DNA from: Salminus brasiliensis
Lineage: Eukaryota; Chordata; Actinopteri; Characiformes; Bryconidae
Direction: 5' to 3'
NCBI RefSeq assembly: GCF_030463535.1
Contig: NC_132881.1
Location: 4,129,526 to 4,193,525 of the forward strand
DNA length: 64,000 nt
This document shows positions 23,080 to 36,042 of this stretch, in pieces. Position 1 is the first letter of the stretch. Each line of letters starts with the position of its first letter. A model generated the notes under the pieces. It saw only the letters and a list, made by a program, of their open reading frames with translations. It was not told where the DNA came from and searched no databases. The position numbers were made by a program, and so were the translations under genes.

Positions 23080-24400
23080 CCAGACGCCCACTAAAACAGG
23101 TAATTAACCGATGTGTCAAAGCAGGTGACCGCGCAAGGAACTCCCCAAACTGCGCTGTCCCTTCAGGACCACAGTTGACAGTTTTCTAGAGTACAGTGCA
23201 AAATACAAGCCAGAATCCCCTGCAAACAGAGAAACACCTCCTGACTCTAGAACTGGAGCTAGGCGTGCTGATGCATTTCACACACACTACTGGCTCCTTG
23301 CTTCCTGGAGGAATTAAGGCGATTATGTGTGTGCTGTCTAGACAGACAGGTCTGGTCTAGTGTTTGATCCAGCAGTGGCTTCAGCCAGCCTCCTCCACTA
23401 GAGGCACACAATATTTAAAAGATTATGCGGTGTGGCAGCAGAGGGCACGGGGCAGGATGTGCTTCGAATCACACTGTTGTATTTGGGTTGACGAAATGAG
23501 CCGTCTGATCAGATCTCATCACTTTCAAGAGTACAAAAGGAAGGCACTTCACTAGCAGATGGCCAGCAGGACAGGACAGAACCATTTCTTCAAGCTGGTC
23601 CCAGCAGCACACACACATTTCTATGCCCTGATGAGCACGTCTGTAACGATAAAGACACATTTTCTGGGTGACCAGAGATGTCCATCTCAAATGAATTAAT
23701 AACAAGGGACAATTGGATCAGGTCATGGGTGGTCAGTAGGCTAAAGTGCTCTCAGCAAATGGAACGTCAAACTCATTAAAGCGCTGTCTAGTCGAGCGAG
23801 CTGGTTGGACGGTCAACCATGATGTGAATGCTGTGGTTTTTGAATGGACATGTATGGAGTCATAAACCTTTAAACCTCCCCTTAATGATAAATTGATAAG
23901 TCATGGAAACAATATTGATAGACTGGGTTCACAAGGCATTGAGCCGGCTCACCAGCAGTGGTAAATAGAGGCTATGTGGCGCTAGCTTAACACTACCCAC
24001 ACACAGCAACACAGAGCTGGTAGGACCAGCTGCTTGGGTGAGACGAGCCAGTCTCCATCCACCACCTGGCCCTTTACGAAGAGCCTCCTGAGGTAAAGTG
24101 CCATCATGTCACGCCAAGGTCAGTCCTCAAACTGATGAGTGTTTCCCGCCAGCAATCAGCCACACTCGATTCTCTGCATGAGTCCAAGGTTACTCTCAGA
24201 GGAAAAGCAGTCCCCCACACGTGTCCTTTCCATTTGTCTCTCCGTAAATGATAATTGCCCATAAAGCTTCATTAATATGACGTCCACTAGACAAGAGGTC
24301 ACCTGTATGTAGACCATGAGATACACTGTAAGTGTAAACAGTCCTTTTTTAAATACTGTGGCTGCGTCCCAATTGAGTATTATACACTAATGCTATAAGG

Positions 24401-24881
24401 TACAGTCAAGCTGGAAAGTCTGCACACTCCTTTACCTTTTATTACGTTACAGACTTATTCTACAATAGATTAAGTTCATTTTGTGTCACAAACTCTGCAC
24501 AAAATAGAAATAAATAAATTAGACATTTGTGTCTAATATAATCATATATATTATAAATGTAAGTGTAAAATATCATATACACAAGTTTTGCCACCCTTTC
24601 ATATGACTGCTTCCATTGAAGATGCATTGAAGCTGTAAGGTGCATCAACCAAGTATTAAGGCTAAGGGTATGCACTGATATGTAAACCCTAACACCTATT
24701 TTTTTGTCAGTAAAATAAAACTGCATATGTTTGTAATTATTGTTTTATTATTGTAATTATTATGTGTAGATATTTGTTGATGTTTGAGGCAAACTTGATC
24801 CGATCTATTGTAGAATAAGTCCGCAACCTAATAAAACCTGGAGAAGGTGTAAGGGGTGTGCAGACTTTTGGCTTGACTGTA
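24401..24881. mobile_element. Tc1/mariner-like non-autonomous element
   Basis: The 481-bp interval begins TACAGTCAAGC and ends GCTTGACTGTA, so it has matching inverted ends, each including a TA, which fits TA target-site use. Inverted similarity continues for about 75 bp: GTCTGCACACTCC and ACTTATTCTACAATAGAT at the left match the reverse complement of the right end. The AGTCTGCACACCCC-type terminus is typical of teleost Tc1/mariner derivatives. No transposase open frame remains. Confidence 0.75.
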
Positions 24882-27800
24882 TATTCTATACACTAATCTT
24901 AACAGTGCAGGGTAGGCAGGTCAGTATACAAAATATTGAAGTATTAACCTATTTTGTACTAACAGGAAGTGATGATGTGTTGCTATGCTAACATGCATCC
25001 CTGTAAGTTCTCCGCTCGAACATTTTCCAAGTCTACTTTTTCCAAATATTAGTGGCTCCACCATTTCTGTTTTGCGTTGCATTGTAGAATAACAGTGTCC
25101 ACTAAAACCACACTTAAAAAATGCCCACATCAGGATATTTGAGTATACTCAACTTTATATTATTTGACACCTTTTCCCAGATCAAGCTTCAGTGTCTCAG
25201 ACCGTCTTCATTGAGCTTCCAGCGCAGAAGCAGAGCAGATTTCCCCTCTGGATTCCCAGTTTGTCCAATAAGTGGGATGCTCCAACTGTACTGCAGTTCT
25301 GTAAGTGCAGTTCATGGACGTTCTGCTACTCCATGTAATGAACAGAAAGGGTCTCATGCTCTTTCAGCCAAGGCTGTCAATCCCTTCATTCCTAAGTGTA
25401 GTGCTAAAGCAGAATAAGGGTTAAAACCTAATTTCTGGTGGGAGAAAAGGGGCAATATTAGCACCGGGAAATAAGCATTAAGCAAATAAGCATTTTTACT
25501 AAGAAAAACATTTAACAGTTAAACCATAATTAAGCTGTGGACCTGGACCTCATACATCTCATGTTTATTGAGTTTTTAATGTATACCAACTCAAGTCAAC
25601 CCATAACCGTGCACCGTAACCATAACACAATACCCTGGCTAATTGGAAAGGTCTGAGCTATTTCTGGCACCTTTCATAATCTGATTCACTGCTCATCTGC
25701 ATGACAAAGCTGCCATATGATTACTGGCCCATATCAGTTTCTACCACTAATTACAAACCACTGGATGCCCTTCAGGTTTCACGTTTCAGGTTATTGCTGG
25801 CGAGTGTGGATTTAAAACATGCTCTATGACCTGAACCATTGAAAAAGACTGATTCACAGAACAGAATCGCTCACAATGTTCACTTCATGGCCCAGTTTCT
25901 CAAAAGCATCATCTTAACTGGCAGAGAGAGAGAGAGATCAGTGTGAGGCTACGTCGACCATTCAAGAATAATTTTGTGGTACGATGCTTTCAGGCCAGTT
26001 CAGCACAATTCCTACTAATATCTGCATGATATAAACGAGTGAGAACAGAGCTGGCGGAGTGCTTGTGAAGGAAGACGGTCGTCTAAACTGCGGTGAGAAT
26101 ATGATCACTCGCTTTGTGCTTTGTGATTCCTCATCGAAAGAGATGTCTTAGCCCCAAAACTCTGGGTAAATGCCAATGGTTGCTTTACCGCAATAATATA
26201 AAGCCTTGCTTACCGGTCTCAATACCAACCCACGTCCTAAAGTGCAGCGAGGGTTGGGCAGTATCCACTTTTCTCTCTCAAACCAGTACCCGCTGTATAC
26301 GGTAGTGCTGCGCAAGTATTGCAGATGGTCCTGCGGTAACATGGCTTCCAAACAATATTTTTATGCTTTATTTTAAACCCGAAAATCAATCAAATACAAA
26401 GTTCAGCTTGCTCTCAGACTCAGGGAACAACATGTACACTTTAAATATATCATTTAATAAATGTTAAAGCATCAATCTGACAACTGCTCTGAATCAGAAG
26501 ATGTTGTTGACTGACTGATATGAGCACTGATGATAAAACCTCGTGTCTGGAAGGGTGAAGTAAGAAGAAATCAGAGACCGGTTCTGTGTGAGTGAATGCT
26601 CTTAGGAGAGTTTTCCACTGTTTTCAGACTCATCCAGGTTTGCTTGCTTTGTCTTTCATCAGTCAGCTTACACAGCGCCCCCATCCTGTGGCTTTATGAA
26701 CTTTGCATGAATGAATGAGCACGATTATTTAGTCGGGTGTTAGATGGACACAGGACACATCATAATTTTGAAAACCTGCCCAACTTATTTTTGAATACAG
26801 AGGTAATATGATATTACATGGTAAATAACTGATGGTTATAGTCACGGCCCCAAACACAGCCTCCAAAATACTGAAGCTCACAAATGCTGGATTGATACTC
26901 CCTGCTTGGCATAAGCTGTGGCACGTGGGCATCCACACAGCATTTACGCCGTGCTGCTGGCTAATTGTCTCTGCTTGTAAGCCAGATGTACAGACATCCC
27001 TTTTTTCCAAATGGATAAATAGTCTAATGAGTTGCTTTACTCTGCTGATAAAAGGTCATGCGTTAATGAGCATGATGCATTTGTTTACCCTTGACAGTTT
27101 TCTAACTTGTGATTGAGAAATCATTTCAAGCCTGCAGATCTATCAGAAAGTCACACACACATGAATCACACACACTATTTTCTGTCAGTGTTTTTCCCCC
27201 CTGTTTGTTTTGCCTTTGTCATTTCGCAGGTCTGTCTTTTCATGTGGAAGTACAGCACACGAAAAAATATATGCATAACGCCTATCTTCTATTCGCAGCA
27301 CTGAACCTGGGGTGTGTCTGGGAGGCACTGCTGCAGTGCTTGTCCAGGACATGAACACTCAGCTCTTACATGGCCAACTACTAAACAGCAAGCAAGACGT
27401 TCCACTTCAATAAGTCGACGCCCAGATCTAGACTATTTTAAACGGGATAAGAATAAACACAGCCGACATGTACACGTTTAGCATTACTGAAGTAATTAAG
27501 TTAGCCGAACACAACGTTACAATGGAAGTCTAGCAGGCAAGCTAGCACATAGTTTTAGCCTTAGGGGGTCGTACGCTGGTAAAGTCTTGCATTATCACAG
27601 GTGGTCTACTCAGTTGACCTCACTTTGAAACATCGTTGGATGGAAAAGCTCGGTCAGTTCGGTCAGCCACAGTAAGGAACATACTGGGTAACACCTACGT
27701 ATTTATAATAATGACTGTAAAATGACTCATAAGCACTCATGGCAAAATACATAAGAGTTTATAACATAGTTATAACAGAGTTTACACATTTTAACACATA

Positions 27801-29147
27801 TCAAAGCTGATCTGGACCATGGGGTGAAGATGCAGGTGGACATTACCTTTGCTAGTCACAAGGACAAGGCCAATCTTGGCAAAAGGACCCAGGAAGCACT
27901 GAATTACAGAGCTGAATTAATGCTCCACATTCATCAAAACGAGCACCAGTGTAAGTCAACCTCACCGCAGCTTCTCCGTGCAGCAGTGATGCTCGCGTGG
28001 CCTAAAATGATTGTTGATATAATTATCCTCTGTCTGAGTGCTGTAGACGTAGCTAGGGTTCTGGCTAATACAGACAGGATACAGCTTGGTAGGGGAGTGT
28101 ACGGTGCGGTTGGTGAAAAATGCTAGGCTGACTGACTGAAGGTAAATAGGCTTGCTTTCACAGCTTTACACACGAGGCTTAATGAATGTTTTCACTGCTG
28201 ACCCCGTGATGAGTGTAATGCTCTGATACTAGAGAGAGAGTGTCTCTGAATGCAAAACACTACCTCGCACAAAATGACCTCCTTTGGATACCATGGCTGA
28301 CTGTTTTCTCTCCACAGACGGGGTTTAAATCATTATTGCTAAACTGCTCTGGATCAGGAGAGAGAAGCTGGTTAGCATTAGCTTAGTTAGCAGGATAACA
28401 GTCCGGCTGGCAGAAGGTCAAATGATGCGACTGGTGTGTCGTTTGTACTGGGAGGGGTTTTGGTAGTGGAATGGGTCTCGGGGACGCGTACCTGGTTTAA
28501 ATGAGTCTTGGGTGTGTTTACACTTGGCCTGATCCAGATATAGCCCTTAAGTGTTATAAATATATATAAATATATATTAGTACAGGAGTAAACAGGGTGT
28601 GAATGAGGTTAAATTAATAATTATATTATATTTATTTAGGTTGGTTGGTAGGTGGGTAGAAAACCCAACATGTAGGATTAAGGCATCTCAGGTAACTAGG
28701 TAAGAATAGCCATGCTAGGAATGGACACTGTCCTTTAGTGGACACAGCAATGCTGACATCAAGAGGGTGTGTGGGAAAGCTAAAGACCACCCATGCTGTG
28801 TTTCACACCAGCCCAGAGTTCAAATAGTTTACAGGCAATTAGCGCTACTTGATACACAGACACGAGTGAAAGCGTCTGCAGGCACCATGAGCAGGGCTGG
28901 ACGAGTTCAAAATAACGCTGTTGTGATGACACCAGACCTGACCCACAACATTATTCCTGTGATAAGCCCCTTAATAGCTCGCGCAGCTAACAGTGCTGAG
29001 GAAGCTCGAATGCAATCAACCGATATCACACTGTTTGTGAAATGTTTTGGATATAAATATCTGGCTTTGAAACTAAATCAAGGTTCAAATACATTCATGA
29101 GATTCGTTAAACAAGACATGGTTAGAGCTCATGTCTCTCTCACCGAC

Positions 29148-29666
29148 AGTGGAGAGGGGTTCTCCCAGTGGAGAGGGGTTCTCATAGTGGGGAGGGGTTC
29201 TCCCAGTGGTTTTCACAGTGATAAGGGATTCTCATAGTGGAGAGGGGTTCTCACAGTGGAGAGGGGTTCTCACAGTGGTTCTCACAGTGGAAAGAGGTTC
29301 TCACAGTGGTTCTCACAGTGGAGAGGGGTTCTCACGGTGGTTCTCACAGTGGAAAGGGGTTCTCACAGTGGTTCTCACAGTGGAAAGAGGTTCTCACAGT
29401 GGTTCTCACAATGGAGAGGGGTTCTCACAGTGGTTCTCACAATGGAGAGGGGTTCTCACAGTGGTTCTCACAATGGAGAGGGGTTCTCACAGTGGAGAGG
29501 GGTTCTCACAGTGGTTCTCACAGTGGAAAGAGGTTCTCACAGTGGTTCTCACAATGGAGAGGGGTTCTCACAGTGGTTCTCACAATGGAGAGGGGTTCTC
29601 ACAGTGGAGAGGGGTTCTCACAGTGGTTCTCACAGTGGAGAGGGGTTCTCACAGTGGAGAGGGGTT
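29148..29666 (+). repeat. Composite minisatellite (19-bp and 12-bp units)
   Basis: Roughly 520 bp of tandem GAGAGGGGTTCTCACAGTG (19 bp) alternating with GTTCTCACAGTG (12 bp, the same unit minus its first seven bases). Variants include GAAAGAGG and CACAATG. Combined 31-bp units dominate. All three + frames are open across it because the units carry no stop codon and neither length is a multiple that fixes the frame; no protein is implied. Confidence 0.95.
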
Positions 29667-30028
29667 TTCGTGAACAAGCAATCATTTTTAGTTGCTTTTC
29701 CTTAGTGGTTATTAGTTTGAGTTGTTAGTGGAAAATGTGGTTGGCTTTGAGCTGTATTTAGGTCTACTTTGGCCATTTTTTTGTTTCTTTGTGAGGTGTT
29801 AGCGACACCTGCTTTGCTGACAGCCTTTATTTATTTATTTAAATTTTAGTTAGTAGTCTTTCCCTAAAGTAACATGTAATGTTCCCGACACTGGGAGGGT
29901 GAGGACTGACACACGCCTCCTCCGTCACAACCAGTCACCGCCTCTTTTTCAAACTGCCAGTGATTGAAACGTCACCAGGCTACCAAACCACTTGCAGGAA
30001 AGCGCTGGGTACCCAGCTCTGATGTGTG

Positions 30029-30054
30029 GAGAGAGAGAGAGAGAGAGAGAGAGA
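30029..30054. repeat. (GA)n microsatellite
   Basis: About 13 GA units. Confidence 0.93.
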
Positions 30055-30209
30055 GCAAGGACAAGTATGCTCTCTTGGGCTCAGGTTGCTGATGGCAGGC
30101 AGCATAACCCTGGAAATATATGGTTTCATTGCAGGTTTATGTAACAGTTTTAGAGTCATTTTTGGACTGTGAGATGTACAGATACTGCTGGAGGTGGATG
30201 AGGGGGAGA

Positions 30210-30212
30210 AAA

Positions 30213-30283
<71 letters not shown>
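30210..30283. repeat. Poly(A)-(TA)n tract
   Basis: About 20 A residues followed directly by about 27 TA units. Confidence 0.95.
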
Positions 30284-30286
<3 letters not shown>

Positions 30287-31002
30287 TGGAAAGGGCCTTG
30301 ATATTCAATTTTAAGCATCTAACGTCAGCTCATTTTGTCATCTAACTTATGTCTATATTTCCTGAAACAAGATCTTCAGTGAGGTCAAACATCACGCTCA
30401 AATAATCTTCCCACTTCCTGAGATACATGTGCTTTCTGAAAGGGTTCAGAAAGCTCAGAGCACGAGGACACCACCATGGAGACTGCAGGTCAACAGCACA
30501 TCAACGTATCTTTATTGCTCACTTATTTCACTATCAGAGCCGGCCCTTTCCTTCCTTCCCTGCGTCCCCAGAGGACGTCTACGCTTTAGAGACACAGAGA
30601 GGCTCCTGTGAAGGTGAAGAAAGCACTAAAGCAATTCTCCCTTTCAGAAACGTGATTCTGTCTAGCAAAACCTGCCCAAAATGTCCTTTATCATTTAAAC
30701 ATCTTGTCTGGAAAAGAGTCGCCAGCAATTATTACTATTATTATTATTATTATTATTTGTTTATTTTATTGTTTTTTTTTGTTTTTTTTTACCTGAGCAA
30801 GATTAATGTTTTCCCACAAGCAACCTGCACATCTCTGTTAGAAACACTGGCCAGTTTTGAAGCAGTGCTGTGCAAAGTATTTACTGCATAGGTGGGGTAA
30901 TCGTGGGGTTATTCAGAATGAGGGGCTGGTTGTAGAGGCAGGTGAATAGATGGAAATGCAATAATTCAGTATCAATCTTCACTGTTTGAGCTGAATGAAG
31001 AT

Positions 31003-31349
31003 CCAGCCTGAATACATACAAAACCTACAGGGGAATGATGGATGATCACCAACCCACCTCATCCTTCCCAGCTCCTCAACACCAACCATCATTCCAGAGA
31101 ACTCAGCTCTTCCACTGTTCCACAGCTCATTGCTGGGGGGCTTTATACCCCTCCAGCCCATGCCTGACAGGTTTGGTATGGTGGCAACAGGTTCATATTT
31201 AATATTTAGGTGCCGCAGACAGTCCTTTAGTCACCATTGGCTTTGTGTGTGTTTGTTTATGAACATTTTTGTCAGCAATGGATGCAACTTGAATTAGTTA
31301 AATGCATTCATTAGAAAGGGTGTCCACAAACATTTTGACGTATGGTATA
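31003..31349 (-). mobile_element. MITE family M1, truncated copy
   Basis: Shares TTCCAGAGAACTCAGCTCTT, CATTGCTGGGGGGCTTTATA and GTGTCCACAAACATTTTGAC with M1 copies at 49175 and 53048, in opposite orientation. The TTTTGTCC-type terminus is lost on the left. Confidence 0.75.
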
Positions 31350-34062
31350 TATAATATATAATAATATAAAAGACATATAATAAATAATAAAACATGGGGG
31401 ATGTGTCTGCACAGCTGTTAAAGCTCTCTTCACCTTTTTCTTTCATCCAGTAGCATCTCCTGTCCCCTTTTCTGTCCTCCTCTACGCTGGTGCACCTCTT
31501 CAGACTGAAGAAGCCGATTAGGCGGCATGTGTGACATTTAGCGTGGTGTTGAACAGCCTGTTCTATTTGAATGAATATGTAAATATGCATTACTGCCCTT
31601 TACCAAAGCTGGGCTTCAGAATGCCAGGCAAGAAGGCAGGGCAGCGGAGGAACGGGTCAACAAGAGAAGAAATGGCATGTAGTACAAAAGAAAGACGTAG
31701 AGAAGATCTGCTGCAGGAGAAGGTACAGGCGGACAGGTCCAATTCTGAGAGGGAGAACTAGAGATATGAGAGACAGTGGTAAATCAGAGAATACTAATAT
31801 AATCCAAAAGCACAACTGGAAAGCTATTAGATCAAGCAGTTGTGTTTATACCATAAGGACATGTTCACACACACAGAAGCTGTGGAATTCTACTGTTTGT
31901 AAATTAGTACGTTCCTCCAAACACAGCAGGCAGCCTGCCATTATTTACTGGAGGGTGAGAAGATAAAGCAAAGCAGCCTGGATATCGGTCTAAGGCAGAG
32001 GTGTCAAACATCCACTGTTTTCAATGGTGATGTTCCAATGGTCAGTTCAGACACTTCAAACTAACAGAAATCAATGATCGACTCCGACAGACAACCAAAC
32101 TCACCAGCAAAAACAGCCAGAATCTCCGGCTAGGCCAAAACCGAAGGCTGCAGCAAGTCAGTCCCTTGTAAGGCAGTGAAGTGATGAAGGTCTCTGGTCT
32201 GTAACCGAATCACAAAGCCAGCAGTTCGTCCTGATATTGCCGGGGTATCGGCAGCTCACTACCTGCTGCTAGCATTTAGCTGGTTTAGCATTTACTGTTA
32301 GCATTCATTCACAAAATATAATGTCATTAAAGAAGGCTGGGACAGTCTCTTCATTATCGAGGTGAAACCAGCGAAACCAGCATGGGTTCAGGTAAACTGC
32401 AGAGCTGTCTTAACTCACTGTAATCATGGTAAATGTGGTTACTGTAATGCATTACCTAATATGTTCAACACTAATATCAATCACATGATTTCTTCCTAAT
32501 GATGTTCTTTAGAGATGTTAGCAAGAGCAGTTCAGTTGCTGGAAAAGCCCTTATAGGCCATCTTTGCTACGCCAGGTAGTTATTTCCAGTCCAGACCAGA
32601 CTAAAGGTCAGACTTTCCACCTTAGCACCTCAACCCTCCTCCGAATGCGGCATAACCAGCAAGCTGACTGGTCTTATTGCTTTAGGGCAGGACTTCATCC
32701 ATCACCAGCCAGCAAAATGGCCCCTTTTGCTAAATGGCGGGACTTTATCCATAAACCGATGCCATGTTAAGAGCGTTACGAGGAATCCCATTCATGTATC
32801 AACCAATGGCTGGTCACCTCATTTATAATGTCTCTGATGTTGTTCTAGAGCATCATGTAATTCAGTGGCTCTCAAACGTCCCCAGGAGATTCATATTTTT
32901 ATTTTTGCTCATGGCCTTTGTTTTGTTTTAGGTTTTTTTTAGATGGGTTGGTGCAATAAGCTGGGTCTCCAGGGCTGGTCCACACAACCTCAAACAACAG
33001 TGCAACAGAGCTGTCCACTCCTAGCAAGCCTAACTTCACCTCCAATCAATGACAAACCAACAAGCATACTAAGCTATAGCATACCGCCATACTGGTGGGC
33101 ATGAAAATGTCAATCAACCGATCATATCTTACAATTAATGTGGTTTTAATGCATTTAGTCATTAGAAATGATACAGTATCTGATCAGTGGTGGTCCTATA
33201 GTGGTCCGTTTCCACTGACAGACAGGGCTGATCAATTCTAGGAACAGATGAGTTACAATCCATAATTATAAACATACAAGGTACTCCTTCATAGTAGGCC
33301 TCTCTGACAAAACAGCCAATGAGTGTAGGTGGGTGGGAAGCTAGACTGGGAACTTACACTGTGTGTAAGTGTTAAACCACAAGGCATGATTAGGGGTCTC
33401 CACTGAGGTGCACTTTGTTGCAAGCAATAACCACAAACCACAGGGGTCTTGGTCATTATGTGAATACGTTCCTGAACCTCCGAGATGATGTGAATGGACC
33501 AGGCGAGCTTATAATGAGAGTCTGTAAATACAGAATGGAGCAGTGCAGCGTTTATAAAGCAGTGCAAAACAGAGGACTCGCCCGCAGAACGAGGGAGATC
33601 TAATGTCGGAGAATCACACTACTGTGAGCCCTTATGTTCCACAAGCCTTTCTCAGCTATAGCATTGTACTGATACTGAAACTGGGTATAAGCAGGTGCAA
33701 TCAGGATCTTGCGATATCTGCGTGTACAACAGCTCCTACCGGACGTCCACCTTCATGCAGCTCGTCCTAGCTTTCATTTTTTATTCTTAACGAACAGGTA
33801 AAGATTTTGCATGAAGGTAAAAGCTTTCACAATCTAGCCCTTCTGAGAGCGGTCTCCTAGGCTGGACATTAAGCAGTAGGGGGATGCTGACAGTGCAGCT
33901 GAAACGAGGAGAGGAAGTGAGATCATGGCTCTGGAGCTCAGAGGTCAGCATTGGCCCACAATGACTGCCTATTATATCCACCACAGCTAGCACACAAAGC
34001 AGCTCTCAGTATTCTGCTTGATGTTTAATGTAGAGCTTTATCTGCACTGGAATGCAATCTGT

Positions 34063-34064
<2 letters not shown>

Positions 34065-34117
<53 letters not shown>
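34065..34117. repeat. (CA)n microsatellite
   Basis: About 26 CA units. Confidence 0.97.
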
Positions 34118-34118
<1 letters not shown>

Positions 34119-34204
34119 CTTCTCTATTAGGAGTCATTCAAAACACAAACAGTACACTGGAGATACCAGATGAATGACAGTTTCCTCAGTGGTATATTAA
34201 TATT

Positions 34205-34360
34205 AGAGAGAGAGCGAAAGCAAGAGAGAGAGAGACTTTTAGAGTGAGAGAGCGAGAGAGAGAGAGAGACTTTTAGAGTGAGAGAGCGAGAGAGTGAGAG
34301 ACAACAGAAAAAGTGAGAGTGAAGGAAAGTGAGAATGTGAATTAGAGAGAGTGAGAGAGA
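34205..34360. repeat. Purine-rich (GA)n region
   Basis: Imperfect AGAGAG repeats with a duplicated block, GACTTTTAGAGTGAGAGAGC, at about 34231 and 34269. It is almost all purine on the + strand, so it is pyrimidine-rich on the atrnl1 sense strand. Confidence 0.9.
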
Positions 34361-34547
34361 GTCGTACTGCAGTGAAAGTCCTCAGGGAGTGAGAGATGAC
34401 GATGAGAGAGGATGAGGAGGAGGAGGAAGAAGAGGATGAGGGTGATGATTTGGCCCTGTGCCAGAGCTCTAACAGGAGCACAGCGTGGGACACACACAAG
34501 CTTGCACTACACCACTGGAGCAGCGGGTAATCTTCTTACACAGACGG

Positions 34548-34549
<2 letters not shown>

Positions 34550-34580
<31 letters not shown>
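34550..34580. repeat. (GT)n microsatellite
   Basis: About 15 GT units. Confidence 0.95.
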
Positions 34581-34581
<1 letters not shown>

Positions 34582-34832
34582 TGCTTGTGTTTGTCCCGGT
34601 CTGTCTGAGGTATTCAGAGAATTCAGACTGGGAAGGTAAAGATAACTGAAGTTCAGGACCGGAAACAGAAGGCCTTACTGTACAGTACAGTAGTAACCAG
34701 TTAAATACTGACCTCCTCACTCACTGAAAGCAGAGTTCTCATTTGAATCTTTAATATTTAGTCACTTTTAATGTATTTATTTATTTGTATTTATTATTTT
34801 TGTTTGTAAAAATGTTTCCTTTCTTCCCATCT

Positions 34833-35077
34833 TGTTCGTAGCGCCCCTTGTCTTGGGAAGTCCCCAGCACCACCGCACCGGCCAGCAGACGCCTGTGCTG
34901 GCCAACCTTGTTTAAGAGTGATGAGAGGAGAGAGTCTCCATCTACCCACCCGGAGAGAGCACGGCCAACTGTGCTCTCTCTGACTCCGCCCACTGATGAC
35001 AAAGCAGCCCTGCTCAGGATTTAAACTTGCGACCCCCCGGAGCCCTACTGCCAGCGTACTGGACCGCTGAGCCCCTG
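34833..35077 (-). mobile_element. tRNA-like SINE, family S3, copy 1
   Basis: On the - strand it begins CAGGGGCTCAGCGGTCCAGT (A-box-like), then has a degenerate B-box GGTCGCAAGTTTAAATCC, and a body with GCTGCTTTGTCATCAG and GTTGGCCGTGCTCTCTCCGG. The same body occurs in the opposite orientation at 35152. Confidence 0.75.
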
Positions 35078-35151
35078 TTTTTGTTTTTTTTGATGAAAAT
35101 GTGTGTAAATACTCTGGACTAACCTGAAACTCATGACTGTCGATTTACAAT

Positions 35152-35375
35152 CAGGGGCTCTGAGGGGTTAGCGGCCTGTACCCTGCCAATATCCAATTCC
35201 GAGCTGCTTTGCCATCAGCAGCCGGAGTCTGAGAGTGCACAATTGGCCGTGCTCTCACTGGGTGGCGCTCTCTGGGATGGCACTCTCTCACCAGCTGTTA
35301 GCTGGTGTGGTGGAGTCCTTACCCTCAGGAGCATTGCTAGTGCTGTGGGCGGACAACGAACGTGGGTTAAATTAA
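35152..35375 (+). mobile_element. tRNA-like SINE, family S3, copy 2
   Basis: Begins CAGGGGCTCTGAGGGGTTAG and includes GCTGCTTTGCCATCAGCAGC and AATTGGCCGTGCTCTCACTG, matching the reverse complement of 34833-35077. The two copies are head to head, 74 bp apart. Confidence 0.75.
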
Positions 35376-35513
35376 ATAAACAAAATACATGAACCGGGCG
35401 ATTAACTAATAAATGATTTCCCCATCCCTTCTAACAAACCCACAGCAATTAACACAGTTATATGACTGATCTGAAATGTGGTTTAACATGGAAAGGAAAT
35501 GTGTATGGATCAG

Positions 35514-36042
35514 CCTGGATCAGTCAGTCTACTAAATGAGCCTGAAGTCAGTGGGAAACACTCCTAAGACCATTCACTCGACTCTGTGCTCGCAGATATG
35601 AGGCTTTATCATCTGAACAGGTGGGATTTGAGCCTCAGAGAGCTGGACGTTCCTGGCTACACCTTGATGTCCATGAATCACAGGTAACGCTTTGACACTG
35701 AGTCCGACAAAAGGGGCATGTTCCAATGCGAACGTGACGTCAATGCATACCCCCTATTGCAAAGAAGAGGAAAATAATAATAATAATAATAAATAAATAT
35801 AATGATTATATATATAAAAAAAACATTATGTAATGGCACCATCAGTAAAATAAAATAAAGAAAATTGTTATATTTGACATGATCTGTTCACTTACTTTCA
35901 GAAAAACAGCAAAAATGTATCATATGAAAGACTTGGCAGCCAATCAGATCCTGTACTGTCTACTGCACTAAAGCTGAGTTAGCGTAAAGCACACAATCAC
36001 GTGTAAAGTTTAGATTTTAACAGCAGTTTTAGTGGATTAGTC
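35514..36042 (+). repeat. Dispersed direct duplication, copy A
   Basis: Shares long blocks with 37493-38000: GTTCACTCGACTCTGTGCTC-type start, GGATTTGAGCCTCAGAGAGC, ACTTGGCAGCCAATCAGATC and TTAGCGTAAAGCACACAATC. Copy A has about 70 bp (around 35702-35770) absent from copy B. Confidence 0.9.

Noticed and set aside
28767..29237. 156-codon frame on the + strand
   Set aside because: No recognisable domain; ends in the minisatellite. Could be checked by expression, but nothing supports it.
29206..29728. Three overlapping open frames with SQWRGVLTV-type repeats, and a CRISPR-like look
   Set aside because: Units of 19 and 12 bp are contiguous with no unique spacers, and all three frames are open because the unit lacks stops. 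It is a vertebrate minisatellite.
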